Source of the DNA: Tachypleus tridentatus
Taxonomy: Eukaryota; Arthropoda; Merostomata; Xiphosura; Limulidae
DNA: 64,000 nt
Assembly (NCBI RefSeq): GCF_004210375.1
Contig: NC_134825.1
Location: 39,798,348-39,862,347, forward strand
Direction: 5' to 3'
A model generated the notes under the pieces. It saw nothing but the letters and a program-made list of their open reading frames with translations. It did no database searches and had not been told where the DNA came from. The position numbers and the translations under genes were made by a program. Within the stretch, counting starts at the first letter, position 1, and each line of letters begins with the position of its first letter. Positions 12,812 to 24,070 of the stretch are shown here, piece by piece.

Positions 12812-13437
12812 AAGGACGTTTAAGTCATCTACAAAACATTTAGTAGAACAGGTAACAAACATTCAAGTAATCTACAAGACATTCAGCAGAACAGGTAACA
12901 AAACATTCAAGTAATCTACAAAACATTTAGTAGAACAGATAACAAAACATTCAAGTAATCTACAAAACATTTAGTAGAACAGGTAACAAAACATTCAAGT
13001 AATCTACAAAACATTCAGTAGAACAGATAACAAAAACATTCAAGTAATCTACAAGACATTCAGTAGAACAGATAACAAAACATTCAAGTAATTTACAAGA
13101 CATTTAGTAGAACAGGTAACAAATCATTCAAGTAATCTACAAGACATTTAGTAGAACAGGTAATAAATCATTCAAGTAATGTACAAAACATTTAGTAGAA
13201 CAGATAACAAAAACATTCAAGTAATCTGCAAGACATTCATAGAACAGGTAACAAAACATTCAAGTAATCTAAAGACATTTAGTAAAACAAGTAACAAAAC
13301 ATTCAAGTAATGTACAAGACATTCAGTAGAACAGGTAACAATACATTCAAGTAATCTACAAGACATCTAATAGAACACGTAAGATTCGAGTCATCTATAA
13401 GACATTCAGCAGAATACGAAGCAAAATATTCAGGTGT
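12812..13437. repeat. 44-bp satellite array, about 14 units
   Basis: Head-to-tail units of about 44 bp, each ATTCAAGTAATCTACAAGAC then ATTTAGTAGAACAGGTAACA. Successive ATTCAAG starts at 12861, 12905 and 12949 give the 44-bp period. Units differ by substitutions and small indels, and the edges are more degraded (GTTTAAGTCATC at the left, GATTCGAGTCATC at the right). This is the pattern left by unequal exchange. No coding frame runs through it. Confidence 0.93.
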
Positions 13438-13784
13438 AAGAAAAACGTTTATTTTTAAGAAACAATTTTTTGGTACGTAAAATGGTATTAGTAAAATTGA
13501 ATTTTTATAAGTATCAAACTTATAATCACGATGTTTGAATATAACATATATATACGTAACCTATTTATGTTTTAATTATTCTATTTTAAATATACACTGA
13601 TACAGTAAAGGTATTTAAGCAGTTTTTTAAAGAACTTTGCATTAAAAGTGTCAATTATTATAGCAGTATGACGTACAACTAAGTAATGTTTTTGTGACAT
13701 TAAGAAATGTCACATCGTGTATAGAATAATTACCATCATATTGTTGTGTGTGGATCATCCAAACTTATATAAAAATATTTTATT
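13438..13784. other. 3' flank of the Tyr/His-rich gene; nothing else seen
   Basis: AT-rich sequence between the satellite and the predicted polyadenylation site of the minus-strand gene. Confidence 0.4.
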
Positions 13785-16700
13785 TGGAACACAGATGAAA
13801 CACTTTATTGACTGATCATAACCACGTAAATATCACAGGTAAGAAAGAATAAAAGAAATTCAGGTTTAACAGGTCGTAGTTATTTAAGAATTTTCTGGAA
13901 TACATGATTATCAAGCATACCCGATCTCGTTGAAGCGATGTCCACCACCGTGCTTGTCACGTCAGATGGTTCCTGTAAAAGATCTAGTCAATAGAATAAC
14001 TTATTTATCATACTTATAACAAATTACATGGAAGCCAGAGCTTATGTCTCGGTATGTGTGCACATGCACGAGAAACTGTAACGGCTTATCCCAATTTAGT
14101 TCCTGTTTTTCTACATCAGTTAGTAAATGCTACAAGTTGTAGATTTAGTGAGAATATTAGAAAGAATAAATATTTACTTTTGAGGGATAAAGGTTGGTCA
14201 ATGATGCAGATCACATGTGCTATTATGGGATGTTCTTTTCACGTTTCAGTTGCCTTTTTTTCAGTTTCGTTTTCCCAAGACAAATACTGTTGCTACGAAC
14301 AAAACTCATGGGCGTTCTACTATCTTAGTAATGACCAACTGTCTTTATAACAATTTAAAGATAGATTATGTAGACATACTGCTGCAGATTAGCCTCATTA
14401 ATTACACCTACAACATTTTATTTATGTTTATTTTTAAAATGAAGGAAAAATTGACTGCTCTGCCAGTAAAACCTTAATATTTGGCAGATTAAATCAACAT
14501 TATTTGTTAATTTATATGTTACTTTAATGTTATTGGATCTCAGGAGAAAAGGCTATTATTATATAAATATTTCAATGAATGACTTCACTTCGCCTAAAAT
14601 TTTCAGCCTGCTTGTTTAGCAGACCGAACAATCAAATCTAATTTCACCAAACTTCGTGAGTTTCCAAATAAATAGCTAGTTTGTATTCAATGAAGAGATT
14701 TTATGATTAATGCAATCAGAAGAATAAATCAAATAATATAATAAAATAAGTAATAGATTAAATCAAGTCAGATCGCTGAGCGAGATAAATTACGATTAAA
14801 AGGTTTTTATTTTACAGAACAGGTTAAGAAAATTTGCTCTTTATTCTAGCGTTTGGTGTAACGTTTTTAAATGTACATCATCACTAAAGATGTCACAAAG
14901 ATACATTGAACTGAGAAGTATTAAATGAATGTCACCAACAAAAAATAAAGTTAAAACATGACAGTTATGGTGAAAATCTGTACAAATAAAATACTGTTAC
15001 ACTGTTTAATTTTTATGTATTTTTAAGCAAGCTATATTATGATACGTGTTTACAAGATGAAGAAAATATATTTACCATGTGAGTGTCCTCAGTCATCGAT
15101 TATTTTATTTCATCAGTAGTGCCATTGACGATAACCATAAGGCCCTTGTTCGTAACCATGACCATGCACGTTATGGTAAGAGTATCTGTATGGTTTATCA
15201 TAATGGTAATATTCCCTGTAGGGAATATAGTAATGGTGTTCTTGGTAGGGCAAGTGATATCGGTAATGCTCTTCGTAGGGCTTGTAGTAATGATATTCTT
15301 GGTAAGGCTGGGTATAATGATATTCTTCATGGTAGGAAGGATAGTTGTTGGATGATGAAGGCAACAGTCCATAATTAGAGACGTCATTGAGCCTATGAGC
15401 GTAGTTTTCACCGCCAGGAAGATGTTGAACTGTAGAGCGCGTTTTAGAATCGGATAATAATTCTTCTATACAGAGAAGTAGGACTAGGACAGTCACCTGT
15501 TGAAAAATACGTTACTGTTGACACAAAAAAGTAGTTCATTGTTCTCAGTAGTTTCACGTGTCATTAAACAATCCAGAACTGTCAGTGTTTTTACATCTTA
15601 TGAAGATATCTCAGAGACACACTAAATTACCAAGGTAAATGCTTTTGTTATTTTGGAAATCATGAATATACAGGTAGTTATTATTTCATTTGAATGACTA
15701 AGCAGCTAATCAGAAGATTCATTTCACCATCACACCTCTCATTGTTAAGCCTACAATTTGTTATGTTTGAATTTTGAAAAGTCAGTTCGGGAAGGGATTT
15801 TTAAACAAAAGTAGATACGAAAAACATTTAGAATATAAACATACAAACATATTTATGAGATAAAGAAGTTATTAATAGTCAGCAAGTTGATAAGTTGCAA
15901 AATAAATTTTCAGTTGCTACAGCGCTTTCTGTAGAACGAATTCGTAAAGAAAAAAGGCCCACTATTCAAAACATTTGAGATTTATGATGCATCGGCAAAA
16001 CAATTATTAAATAATAAATAGTCTAGTTACTGTTTCACTCTCAATAAGTTGTTCTAATTCGCAGAAAACTCCAAGGTTTCCATAACAATGTTTTATTTTC
16101 TGTACAGATGATATCTAAAGTGATTTTAGTTGGTGATACATTACATTGATTTTAGTATCGATAATATTGTTTGAAATGTGTGCTCATTTAATTTCGTTAA
16201 GGTATTTTAATTTAGTTCTAAAACCCTATACACAAGCATGATTAAAGGTTAAAAATCAAGTTGAAAATGTTGTGTTTAATTTAGTCGTTTTTTAATATTT
16301 TAACTCATCAAAACTATAATTGACATTTATGACTTTGGCAAAGAAAATATGTTTTTTTTTTAAATTGACTTGTAAACCTGTGTTCTGCTACTTTTGAAAA
16401 AATAAAATCGCAATATTTCAGCCAGAAATTTCAAGGTTTCAATTTGATCGCTTTTTGGGCGTAAATACAGTTTTATAATTGCTTTGAAGAATTCCGGATA
16501 CTTTGTGTGACGAAGCATATATTAAAACTAAAATAAATATAAAACAACAAAATAAGCATAAAATAAATTGAAAACAAATAGTTTTAATAAATATAACATC
16601 ATGTCCTCAGTGGCACAGCGGTATGCGGACTTAAACTGCTAGAAACCGGGTTTTGATATCCCTGTGAACAGAGCGAAATATAGCTTTTATTAGGCGAAAA

Positions 16701-19480
16701 TTTACTGCTGGAAACAAAAACTCGACATTTAGCAAACAAAATAAAAGGTTAGAAAAAACAAAATGTTACCATTTACAATGGTAACTACACCAAAGTAGTT
16801 AATTTTGTTTTAGTTATGAATAAAACTAAAAGTAGATAGGACATGATGTTATATTTATTACTCAGTATTCTTGGTATTATTTTGTTAATAATAACAAAAT
16901 TTAGTTATTTTAATTGGCATTTACCAATAAGGTAATTGGCTTATCTAGACTAAGCCAATCTTAGTATCTTCAGATTATTTCAAGGTACAAAATGAGACTA
17001 TAGAAAAGTAAAATATGACTATAGGGAAAATAATATGGTAATAAATAAAAATTAATTATGGGGTAATTACGAAGTAAATCTGTAGTAAGAGCTAAAAAAC
17101 CTGTAACCATGAAGACCAACTGAACAAAATAAATATTTATTAATACAACATCACTATCTAAAAGAAATACCAAAACATCTATAGTCAAGGAACGAATTTA
17201 TAATCATCACGAAGAAAACAGATTGTATTTACATACTGTCAGTAAACAGTGACACCCAAACAAATATTATAAACTATAATGTACTTCTAATACCATCCAA
17301 TTAAAAAATATATTTTTGTTATTTTCAATAAATAACCTTTTAGGAAATAAAAACAATGTTTTTTTATTGTATACATTTACCTTAAAAACAAAAGCTACGG
17401 AACTTAGTATCTTTTTGTATTTTATTTTTTCAACATAAGACACGACAATTTTAATTTTATAAAGCCAGCGTTAAATTTACTTTTGGCGTTTTTACAGAAC
17501 CTTGCATACATTATGTTATTAGTTCACATTATTTGTCTAATCAATGTTTGCATGTACTGGAATACTATATTGTATACTTATGGTGGGACATATGTCAAGG
17601 TATAAACAAAATAATAAATTCAATTTTACAAGGTATAGCTTTGGGAAAAATAAACCATTAAATTTTAATTTATTTTATAATAACTTAAAAATGTAAATCT
17701 TGGCTGTCACAGAGTATGAGCCAAAATATTTTTTTACGTATCTTGTTATAAGCCCGCAGACATACTTCTGAGACATTGACGGGCTTACAGATCTTTCTAG
17801 ACTAATTATTTTAATCTAAAAATTCATAAAATGATATAATATTAACAATAAATATCGAGACTCAGTTAATTAAGTAACATAAAATTTAATGTTGTTAAAA
17901 TTAACAATCTGTTTTGTGAACGCATGTCATTAAAGAACATTTTGATTAATTTTTTAGTTCGAATAAAAATGCTGAGGAGGGAATTGAAATGTCATCTAGT
18001 GACCGCTTCGTGAGACAAATTGACTATTTGAAAAATCTTTTAAGTTGTTGGTATAGTTAATCCAAGGACACAACCTGAACTAGGTTCTTTTTCACAAAGT
18101 TTTATTATTTCTTGTAGTTCTCAATAAACAAATTACTAGCATATAAATAGTATTAAGGAGGAATATTTTAAATTAGATATGAATTGTGAACCATGAACCA
18201 AAATTAAAACCTTCCTGATGTTATACAACATTTGCTCATTTATTTCCTTATTAATCAGCTCAGCAATAACTTTGAAATCTTAGAACACCAAAAATCGATG
18301 CTCAACACAGATAATCCATTTTGTAACTTTGTGCTTGATAATAAGAACAACTAATAAAATATAACTCTTACATATTTCATAAAAGACTATCACTTATTAT
18401 TTCATTGAATCAAGTAACGTCAGATAAATTTACGTTTTCTCTTAAAGACAACAGGGCTCGCCAGTGGCACAGCGGCATGTATGCGGACCTACAATGTTAG
18501 AAACTGGGTTTCGATACCCGTGGTTGGTGAAAGCACAGGTTGTCCATTACGTAGTTTTGTGCTTAATTAGAAACAGAAATAAGATACGTAACAACCTGGA
18601 TATAAAGACAGGGAATATAAGTACAGTTAAATCTGAGGGTTTTAAATTTCGTGATTTCATTTTTGTTCCTTGATAAGTATTAAATATCGGGATCTTAATG
18701 TGTGACCTCTGCACGCACTGAATGCACGAGCTTTCTGAAGATTGCTAGAGATCTGCTCTATTTAATATTTAATTACTTGGTAGATTTGAGCTATTTTTTA
18801 ATAAATGGAAATCACCTATGTAAGAAATAGTTTTTTTGTTTATATTTCAGTGAAAAAATTAGACGTACACACAAATAATACATACTTATGAACTCTGAAA
18901 ACTAACAACAAAATCCATCTTATTCCTGAATTTGAAGATGTATTCTTAATTCAGAAAAAAGGTAATAATTTTGCTTTATAATATATATATACTCAAGTCA
19001 CATAAATCTATGTTGTCTAGCAATTATTTAAAAACACATATTCAGTTTCATTAACTTAACGCAAACGCAGAGAACCTTTCCACTGAAATTTTTCACATTT
19101 AACTAAGTATCTGAGTAGAATATTGTTACCTAAGTAAGCCCAAAATATGTGTTGTACTGAAATTCGAACTATTATAAACATTTGTATGCATTTCTTTTCT
19201 GTTTTCTATATACATAATTGTAAAAAAAACAAACAACTCATACTTTATAGTGTGTATAGAGTCAAATTTTAAATATATATATGTATAAAACAAAACTACA
19301 AAATATATCTAAAATAATTAACTGTAGTTGAACAAGAATATTAGCATCCGTAAACCAGATATGAACAATAATATTTGTATATATATAAGTACATACCCGA
19401 GCTCTGCCCATAATTGGAAATGACTGTCTATCAAAGAACTAATTCTTGGAGATATGAACGGTTTTCAAATACAAACTGCT
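13785..19480 (-). CDS. Secreted Tyr/His-rich repeat protein, three exons
   Basis: The predicted minus-strand mRNA has three exons. Exon 1 holds the 5' UTR and five codons, ATG GGC AGA GCT CGG (19411-19397), then a GTATGT donor. Exon 2 is 15496-15076, after the acceptor TTTTTCAACAG; it carries 127 codons and TGA at 15115-15113, and ends at a GTAAAT donor 37 nt past the stop. Exon 3 is about 13972-13785, after acceptor TTTTACAG; it is 3' UTR only, with AATAAA at 13809-13804. The joined product is about 132 residues. Its N terminus (MGRAR then VTVLVLLLCIEELL) is signal-like. A short linker follows, then a Tyr/His/Glu/Pro-rich tail with about five imperfect PYxEYHYY units. The bias suggests a secreted structural, metal-binding or cross-linked protein; function is not known. 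Exon 2 is well supported. Exon 1 is the weakest call because it lies 3.9 kb away and was chosen for phase and signal peptide. The other frames over exon 2 are shadows. Confidence 0.62.
14054..14350 (+). other. 98-codon ORF in an intron, unrecognised
   Basis: The frame lies antisense within intron 2 of the Tyr/His-rich gene. It shows no motif, signal peptide or splice logic, and its composition looks like the neighbouring non-coding DNA. I list it only because it is among the longest frames in the window. It is probably chance. Confidence 0.1.
16605..16690 (+). repeat. SINE family C, partial, intronic
   Basis: CAGTGGCACAGCGGTATGCG, then AAACCGGGTTTTGATATCCC and an AGAGCGAAATATAGC end. It lies in intron 1 of the Tyr/His-rich gene. 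Confidence 0.75.
17735..17795 (-). repeat. SINE family C fragment
   Basis: Antisense TATAAGCCCGCAGACATAC followed by TGACGGGCTT resembles the head of family C. Only this short portion is present. Confidence 0.45.
18453..18572 (+). repeat. SINE family C, near full length
   Basis: CTCGCCAGTGGCACAGCGGC, a B box GGGTTTCGATACCCGTGG, AAAGCACAGGTTGTCCATTA and a tail TTTGTGCTTAATTAGAAAC. The 69-codon frame over it is a by-product of the repeat. Confidence 0.85.
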
Positions 19481-19507
19481 TTGAGAAAGATTTTGTGGTC
19501 GATGTCT

Positions 19508-19515
19508 TATATAAA
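19508..19515. promoter_or_regulatory. TATA box, possibly used in both directions
   Basis: TATATAAA on the plus strand reads TTTATATA on the minus strand inside CTTTATATAAG. On the minus strand it would place transcription start near 19480, about 70 bp before the predicted ATG at 19411. On the plus strand it would place a start near 19540, ahead of ATGCGTGCCTCA and a GTAAGT donor at 19588-19605. The spacing fits a TATA-driven gene on either side; use in both directions is inference. Confidence 0.45.
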
Positions 19516-19587
19516 GATGGTTGTTAGAATCATACCTTAACATATATTCAAAGGAGTAATTCAAAAAACCGGTGGTTCCACTTCACG

Positions 19588-19599
19588 ATGCGTGCCTCA
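19588..19599 (+). CDS. Candidate first coding exon (MRAS) of a divergent gene
   Basis: ATGCGTGCCTCA is followed directly by GTAAGT and sits about 75 bp downstream of a TATA box. This is the same kind of four-codon first exon, with a phase-0 donor, seen in the Gly/Tyr-rich gene. No matching second exon on the plus strand could be fixed before that gene's own first exon. It could be a chance match, an alternative first exon, or the start of a lost duplicate. Confidence 0.22.
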
Positions 19600-20177
19600 G
19601 TAAGTGTGTTTGTATGATAGATTCTAGAAATTCTGCTTTTTCCTTTGGAACCAAGGTAATTAAACTCAGAGGTAATGTTCTTTTATTGAGAAATAAAAAA
19701 GTGCTTCTTATTTTCTTTTATGCTTTGTTTCATCAGGAAAACTGAGCCAAACAATATGATTGTCTCCAATAAAGTTTTCTATTGTTGTTTTGAAGTCGAG
19801 CTATCGTACGTATTGTCAGGCTTCACAGGTTGATAACTCTTAAAATACGTATTAGATGATTGTAAGTGGCTTTAGACGATTGAAGTTTACAGTTCTGATT
19901 TGAAGTCAGCGTGGAATTTGAGAGTTATTACAAAATTCTATATTTTGGTGCCATATGAACATTAATATTAATGAAATTTAATAAATTTCTATTTTTAACA
20001 TTGTTCATGTACGTATGAACACAAATAGTATACAAAATACAGTAAAAGTAATTATTTCAAATCGATATAATAAGGTTAACCATGCATTTATATATATATA
20101 TCGATAGTGAGTGGCGGATATTTAAATTTTGTGTCGACGTCTTTCTGAGATAACCTTTTCCTTTATAACTAAAAGTG

Positions 20178-20300
20178 TACCTCCCGGTGGGCCAGTGGTA
20201 CATTTACAGAATTACAGGATTAAAATTCAGGGCTCATTCTCATGATGAGTAGAGGGTAACTAACTTATTGGGTAGCTTTGCAATGAAACAGAAAAACGAA
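20178..20300 (+). repeat. SINE family B, diverged
   Basis: CCTCCCGGTGGGCCAGTGGTAC, TACAGAATTACAGGATTAAA, and an end TTGGGTAGCTTTGCAATGAA resemble a decayed B copy. Confidence 0.55.
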
Positions 20301-20779
20301 CAAGTTTTTTTCAAATGCACTCAAATGACGTTTTAAAATAAACAGCTGGAATGTCCCAATCGTAGATTAATAATGAAAGAAATTATACGGAAAGTAGAAA
20401 GTAGAAGAAAGAGTTGGTTAATAACGCGCTGCTCACTAGTTTTTTATTGTTGTTTATTTATTTCATCAGCAATCTTCACTTTCAGCGTTGTTTACTAGTT
20501 TTAAGAATTTCTGTTTGCCTTTATTTGTATTATTATATAGTTTTACTGTGTAGTTGAGTCATTACTTTATATTCTATTACTTTAGGATACGTTATCACGG
20601 CAAAAAGAACTGAGTGCTTATAAAAACTGTTATGTGATTATAAACAAGGGCTTCAAGTCTTTAGAGTAATTAAACTTTTTTTCTGGCGATCGTTGTCCAC
20701 CAGGACCTAGTAATACATATCTGATGGCGAAAAATGTATCTCAATACGACTGCTATGGGTATTAAAACTTTATTCAAAA

Positions 20780-21078
20780 TAAAGTAAAGAACAACGTTTT
20801 GACCTTCTTAAGTTAGGCTCGGCATGGCCAAGTGATTAAGGCACTCAACTCGTAATCCGAGGGTTACGGGTTCGAATCCCTTCATACCAAAAATGTTTGC
20901 CCTTTCAGCCGTGGGGCGTTCCAATGTGACGGTCAATTCCACTATTCGTTGGCAGTGTGTGATGATGACTAACTACCTTCCCTGTCGTCTTACACTGCTG
21001 AATTAGGGACGGCGAGCGTTGATAGCCCTCGAGTAGCTTTGTGTGACATTCAAACAAACCTTCTTCAGTTATCTTCAG
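20780..21078 (-). ncRNA. Hammerhead-like motif of the PLE terminus, split by a SINE
   Basis: Without the SINE, the minus strand reads CCTGAAGATAACTGAAGAAGG continuing into TCAAAACGTTGTTC. A copy on the plus strand at 24771-24800 reads AAAGATGACCTAATAAGGTC then GAAACGTTG. Together they give CTGAAGA, a short hairpin (GACC..GGTC) and GAAAC. This resembles a hammerhead ribozyme core, which Penelope-like elements are known to carry in their termini. One extra base lies between the two conserved boxes, so activity is doubtful. Confidence 0.4.
20816..21058 (+). repeat. SINE family A nested in PLE terminus
   Basis: GGCTCGGCATGGCCAAGTGA to the CAAACAAA tail. Direct repeats CCTTCTTAAGTTA (20803-20815) and CCTTCTTCAGTTA (21059-21071) differ at one base. 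The body lacks the GGTAAAAGAGTAGCCCAAGAG stretch between CACTATTCGTTGG and the GTGATGATGACT block, so this copy is shorter than its siblings. Confidence 0.93.
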
Positions 21079-21080
21079 GT

Positions 21081-21197
21081 GCCCCCCGCTAGTACAGCGA
21101 TATGTCTACGGATTTACAACACTCAAATCAGGGGTTCGATTCCCCTCGGTGGGCTCAGCAGATAGCTAGGTGTGGCTTTGCTATAAGAAAAACACAC
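21081..21197 (+). repeat. SINE family B
   Basis: CCCGCTAGTACAGCGATATG, B box GGGGTTCGATTCCCC, GGGCTCAGCAGATAGC and tail GGCTTTGCTATAAGAAAAAC. It lies between the family A SINE and the PLE coding end. Confidence 0.92.
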
Positions 21198-22129
21198 CTC
21201 GTGAGGTTAACAAAGAGAGTTTGTAACTGACCATTGCCGTGCACATGTCCTAGAGACGAGAGTGTAAATTGGTACGAGATTGTGAGGGGCGTTGTAGTAT
21301 ATGTTAGGTTATTAGTTAGTATAGGTATAAAGGTGTTCCTTTATATTGTTTAATTTTGGTTTGAGTTGCAGTATAAGTAGGGCTTCTTTGATTTTGCGTT
21401 TCCTGATGTTTGTTTTGCTACTTAGTATCTGTGTGTTTCCTATGATTATGTTGTGTTTATTTGATTTGCAATGTTCAAAAACGTGTGAAGGTGTTTTTTT
21501 GTGTTCTTTGAATTTCTTTTCCATTTTTCTGTTTGTTTCTCCAATATAAAAGTCGTGGCAGTTGTTGGATTGTATATTATAAATAATGTTATTGTTGTGT
21601 TGTCTGTGTAGTTTTTACATTGTATGGACTTTAGTTTTGTACATGGTTTTTGAATCAATTAGGCGTTTACTGGAATGTTGTATTCTGTTATAAGTTTTCT
21701 TCCAAATGTTGGTTATATTTTCGCTGATGTCGGGAACATATGATATGCAGCAATGTAAAGTTTTGTAGTTTGTTGTTTCTTGGGATATATTATAATTTTT
21801 GTCGACCATGTTGTTGATCTGGGTGTGTGTATAATTTTTTTCAACGGTTTTTGGAGGAAATTTGTTGATGTTGATGAAGTGTTGTTTTATTTTGTTGATT
21901 TCATTGTTAATTTTATCGGTTAGTGTATATATAGAGAGGACGTTTTGTGGCTGTGTTTATTTGGTTTCATAATATGTTCTGTTTCACGTGTTGAGTCCCA
22001 TTAAATGTATAATCCAGTATGGGTGCTTTTTCTGTGGAATTCTGTTTTGACTTATATATCGTTTCTTGTGATCTTTAGGTTGAGAATTACTATTTGGTTA
22101 GTTTTCACAGGTAAACTTAATATTTCCCA

Positions 22130-24070
22130 ACACACGTACTTACATACAAATAATACATACTTGTGAACTACGAAAGGTAACAACAAATTCCATCCCATTC
22201 CTTCAAAATATTACCAACTGCTTTTACCCGAAGGGCTATAAACTTAATGGTATTTTATTTAACTTTAGTTTATTGTAAGTTATTGTTCAGGTAGCTTGGG
22301 TCCTTAAGTGACGAATAATTGTATATTCAACTTGATATGTTGATTTCGAAATAACGACGGATCTGGCATCTAAGGACTCATGAAGACCAGGAGGTCGTCT
22401 TATAAAGTCTGAAAACTCAAATTCAGTTGTGAAGCTAGAAGCCAGGTTTCGATACCTGTGGTGAGCAGAGCACAAATATTCTTTTGTGTATCTTTTTGCT
22501 TAACTACAAAACAATCACTTGTGAATGCATTTTAAAATATCAATAATTTCAGAAGCTATTATTATTATCTATCTTTTTTCTTTTTTTGCCGAAAAATAAA
22601 AGGTAAAAATATTTCGAAAATGTATTTTAAAGTTAATATATTACAGTAAAACCGAATATTGATTTGGAAAGTGTCTTTATCTATGTGGTGCATCCGTCTC
22701 CTAAGGAGGTAAAGGGAAGCTAAAACGTTTCGGAATGTTACTCAAGCATGATGAAGGTCTAAGAGTAACATTTCAGAGTTGGGTTGCTGGTATCGAATTC
22801 AGTATACAATTTCTTTTTCCTGTCTCTCAGTATAATTTCAAGGACGTCATGTTTGAAATTGTGTTCACTGGATATGGTTATGGTTATCAATTTGCTTTAG
22901 TATTGGCTTAAAACCCAGATAAAACATTCTCTATGAGAATACATTACGTAAAAGATTTCGCCCCGAGTGATTCAGCGGTAATTCAGTGAGCTTATAATGC
23001 TAAAAATCAGGTTACGGTACCACAGTGGGCTGAGCACAGATAGTCCATTGTGTGTTTTATTTCTTTACGACAAACAAACACCTAACCGATTAATTTATGT
23101 AACCCGGGTATGTTACTTTTATTGTCATTCTCAATTTGCTTTATTTTTAGATATGTATTATTATGATAATTTTTTACTTTCTGTAAAGTATGTTCAATAA
23201 AGAACTAATATCAATTAAACTTATAGCTTTGTAATTATATATATATGTCTAGCTAGGAACACACTTGGAAGTCGGACTTGGGATGGTTTGGGAAGTGTCT
23301 TTATCTATATGTTGCATCCACCTCCTAAGGGGAGCTAAAACGCTTCGGAATGTTGCTCAAGCATGATGGAGATACAAGAGTTACATTTCTTAGTCGCTGT
23401 TATTGAATCTAGTGTAGAATTTCTTGTTTCAATCCCTCCATATTCCCACTTCTAACCTAAAGGGTACAAAATTCGCATACATAGTTAGATGCCACGGGCG
23501 ATTGAATTTTCTGTTTCATTTGCAGACTCTTCTTAGGGCAGCTGTAAACAAAAACTGATGATTACAGTGAAGCTTGATCTATGAAATGGGGCTTCTGTGA
23601 AGTATTAGCAACTTAGAACTTACTGACTAAATATGTTCACAATTCAAGAATGTATCTACTGCTTTTACCCAAAGTGTTTTAGACTTAATTGTAGTTTATT
23701 GTACGTTATTGGGTCCTTCAGTTACTAATAATTGTATATTCAACTTGACATATTGATTTTAACGTAACGACAGATCTAGCAGCTAAGGACTCATGAAAGA
23801 CCAGATGATCGTCTTATAAAGTCAGATTTAGTTGTAAAGTTAGAAGCCAGTTTTTGATACCAGTGGTAGGCAGAGCACAGACAGCCCTCTGTGTAACTTT
23901 TTGTTTAACTATTGAACAATCAATTGTGAATGTGTTTAAGAATATCAATCATTTCAGAAATTATTATTATTTCTATCTTTTTTTCTTTATGGCTGAAAAA
24001 TAAAAGGTAAAAAATATTTGGAAAATACCTTTTAAGGTAATAAGTTGAGATAATACTTTTTCACTGGTAA
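22130..24070. repeat. Diverged duplicated repeat block (A1-B1 ... B2-A2)
   Basis: Segment A (22205-22640) and segment A2 (23640-24045) share ATTGTATATTCAACTTGA, AAGGACTCATGAA and GGTCGTCTTATAAAGTC-like blocks and the run GAAAAATAAAAGGTAAAAA. Segment B (22660-22830) and B2 (23280-23430) share AAGTGTCTTTATCTAT, AGCTAAAACG.TTCGGAATGTT and TCAAGCATGATG. All four are in the same orientation, but the order is A, B, B2, A2, so this is not one simple tandem duplication. Each A copy contains a family C SINE-like core (22425-22505 and 23825-23925). A short related piece is at 18860-18905. No coding function is apparent. Confidence 0.7.
22960..23090 (+). repeat. SINE family C
   Basis: CGCCCCGAGTGATTCAGCGG, GCTTATAATGCTAAAAATCA, GGGCTGAGCACAGATAGTCC and a TACGACAAACAAAC tail. 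Confidence 0.8.

Larger units (their letters stand above)
20675..22060 (-). mobile_element. Penelope-like retroelement remnant with GIY-YIG end
   Basis: Minus-strand frames at 21809-21615, 21658-21446 and 21524-21312 carry, in order, the linker after a reverse transcriptase (SYVPDISENITNIWKK), a Cys-containing segment (LKSIQCKNYT) and a GIY-YIG endonuclease end (FEHCKSNKHNI, then KIKEALLILQLKPKLN). The last two are typical of Penelope-like elements, where the endonuclease follows the RT. The RT core is lost or too diverged to see upstream. Downstream on the same strand, about 20815-20675, lies the element's terminal sequence (AAAACGTTGTTCTTTACTTT), separated from the ORF end by two SINEs. The frames are shifted against one another, so the element is dead. 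The plus-strand frame at 21346-21549 is a shadow. Confidence 0.78.

Noticed and set aside
12812-13437. CRISPR-like regular repeat
   Set aside because: The 44-bp units are contiguous with no unique spacers, and the DNA is eukaryotic.
15079-15411. Open frames of 90-103 codons on both strands over the Tyr/His-rich exon
   Set aside because: They are shadow frames of the repetitive codons. Only the minus-strand 127-codon frame has a signal-like start, splice sites and sensible composition.
20816-21197. Adjacent family A and B SINEs as one composite element
   Set aside because: The family A copy has its own 13-bp duplications excluding the family B copy, so they are separate insertions.
21346-21549. 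Plus-strand hydrophobic 67-codon ORF
   Set aside because: Antisense of the GIY-YIG part of the Penelope-like element.
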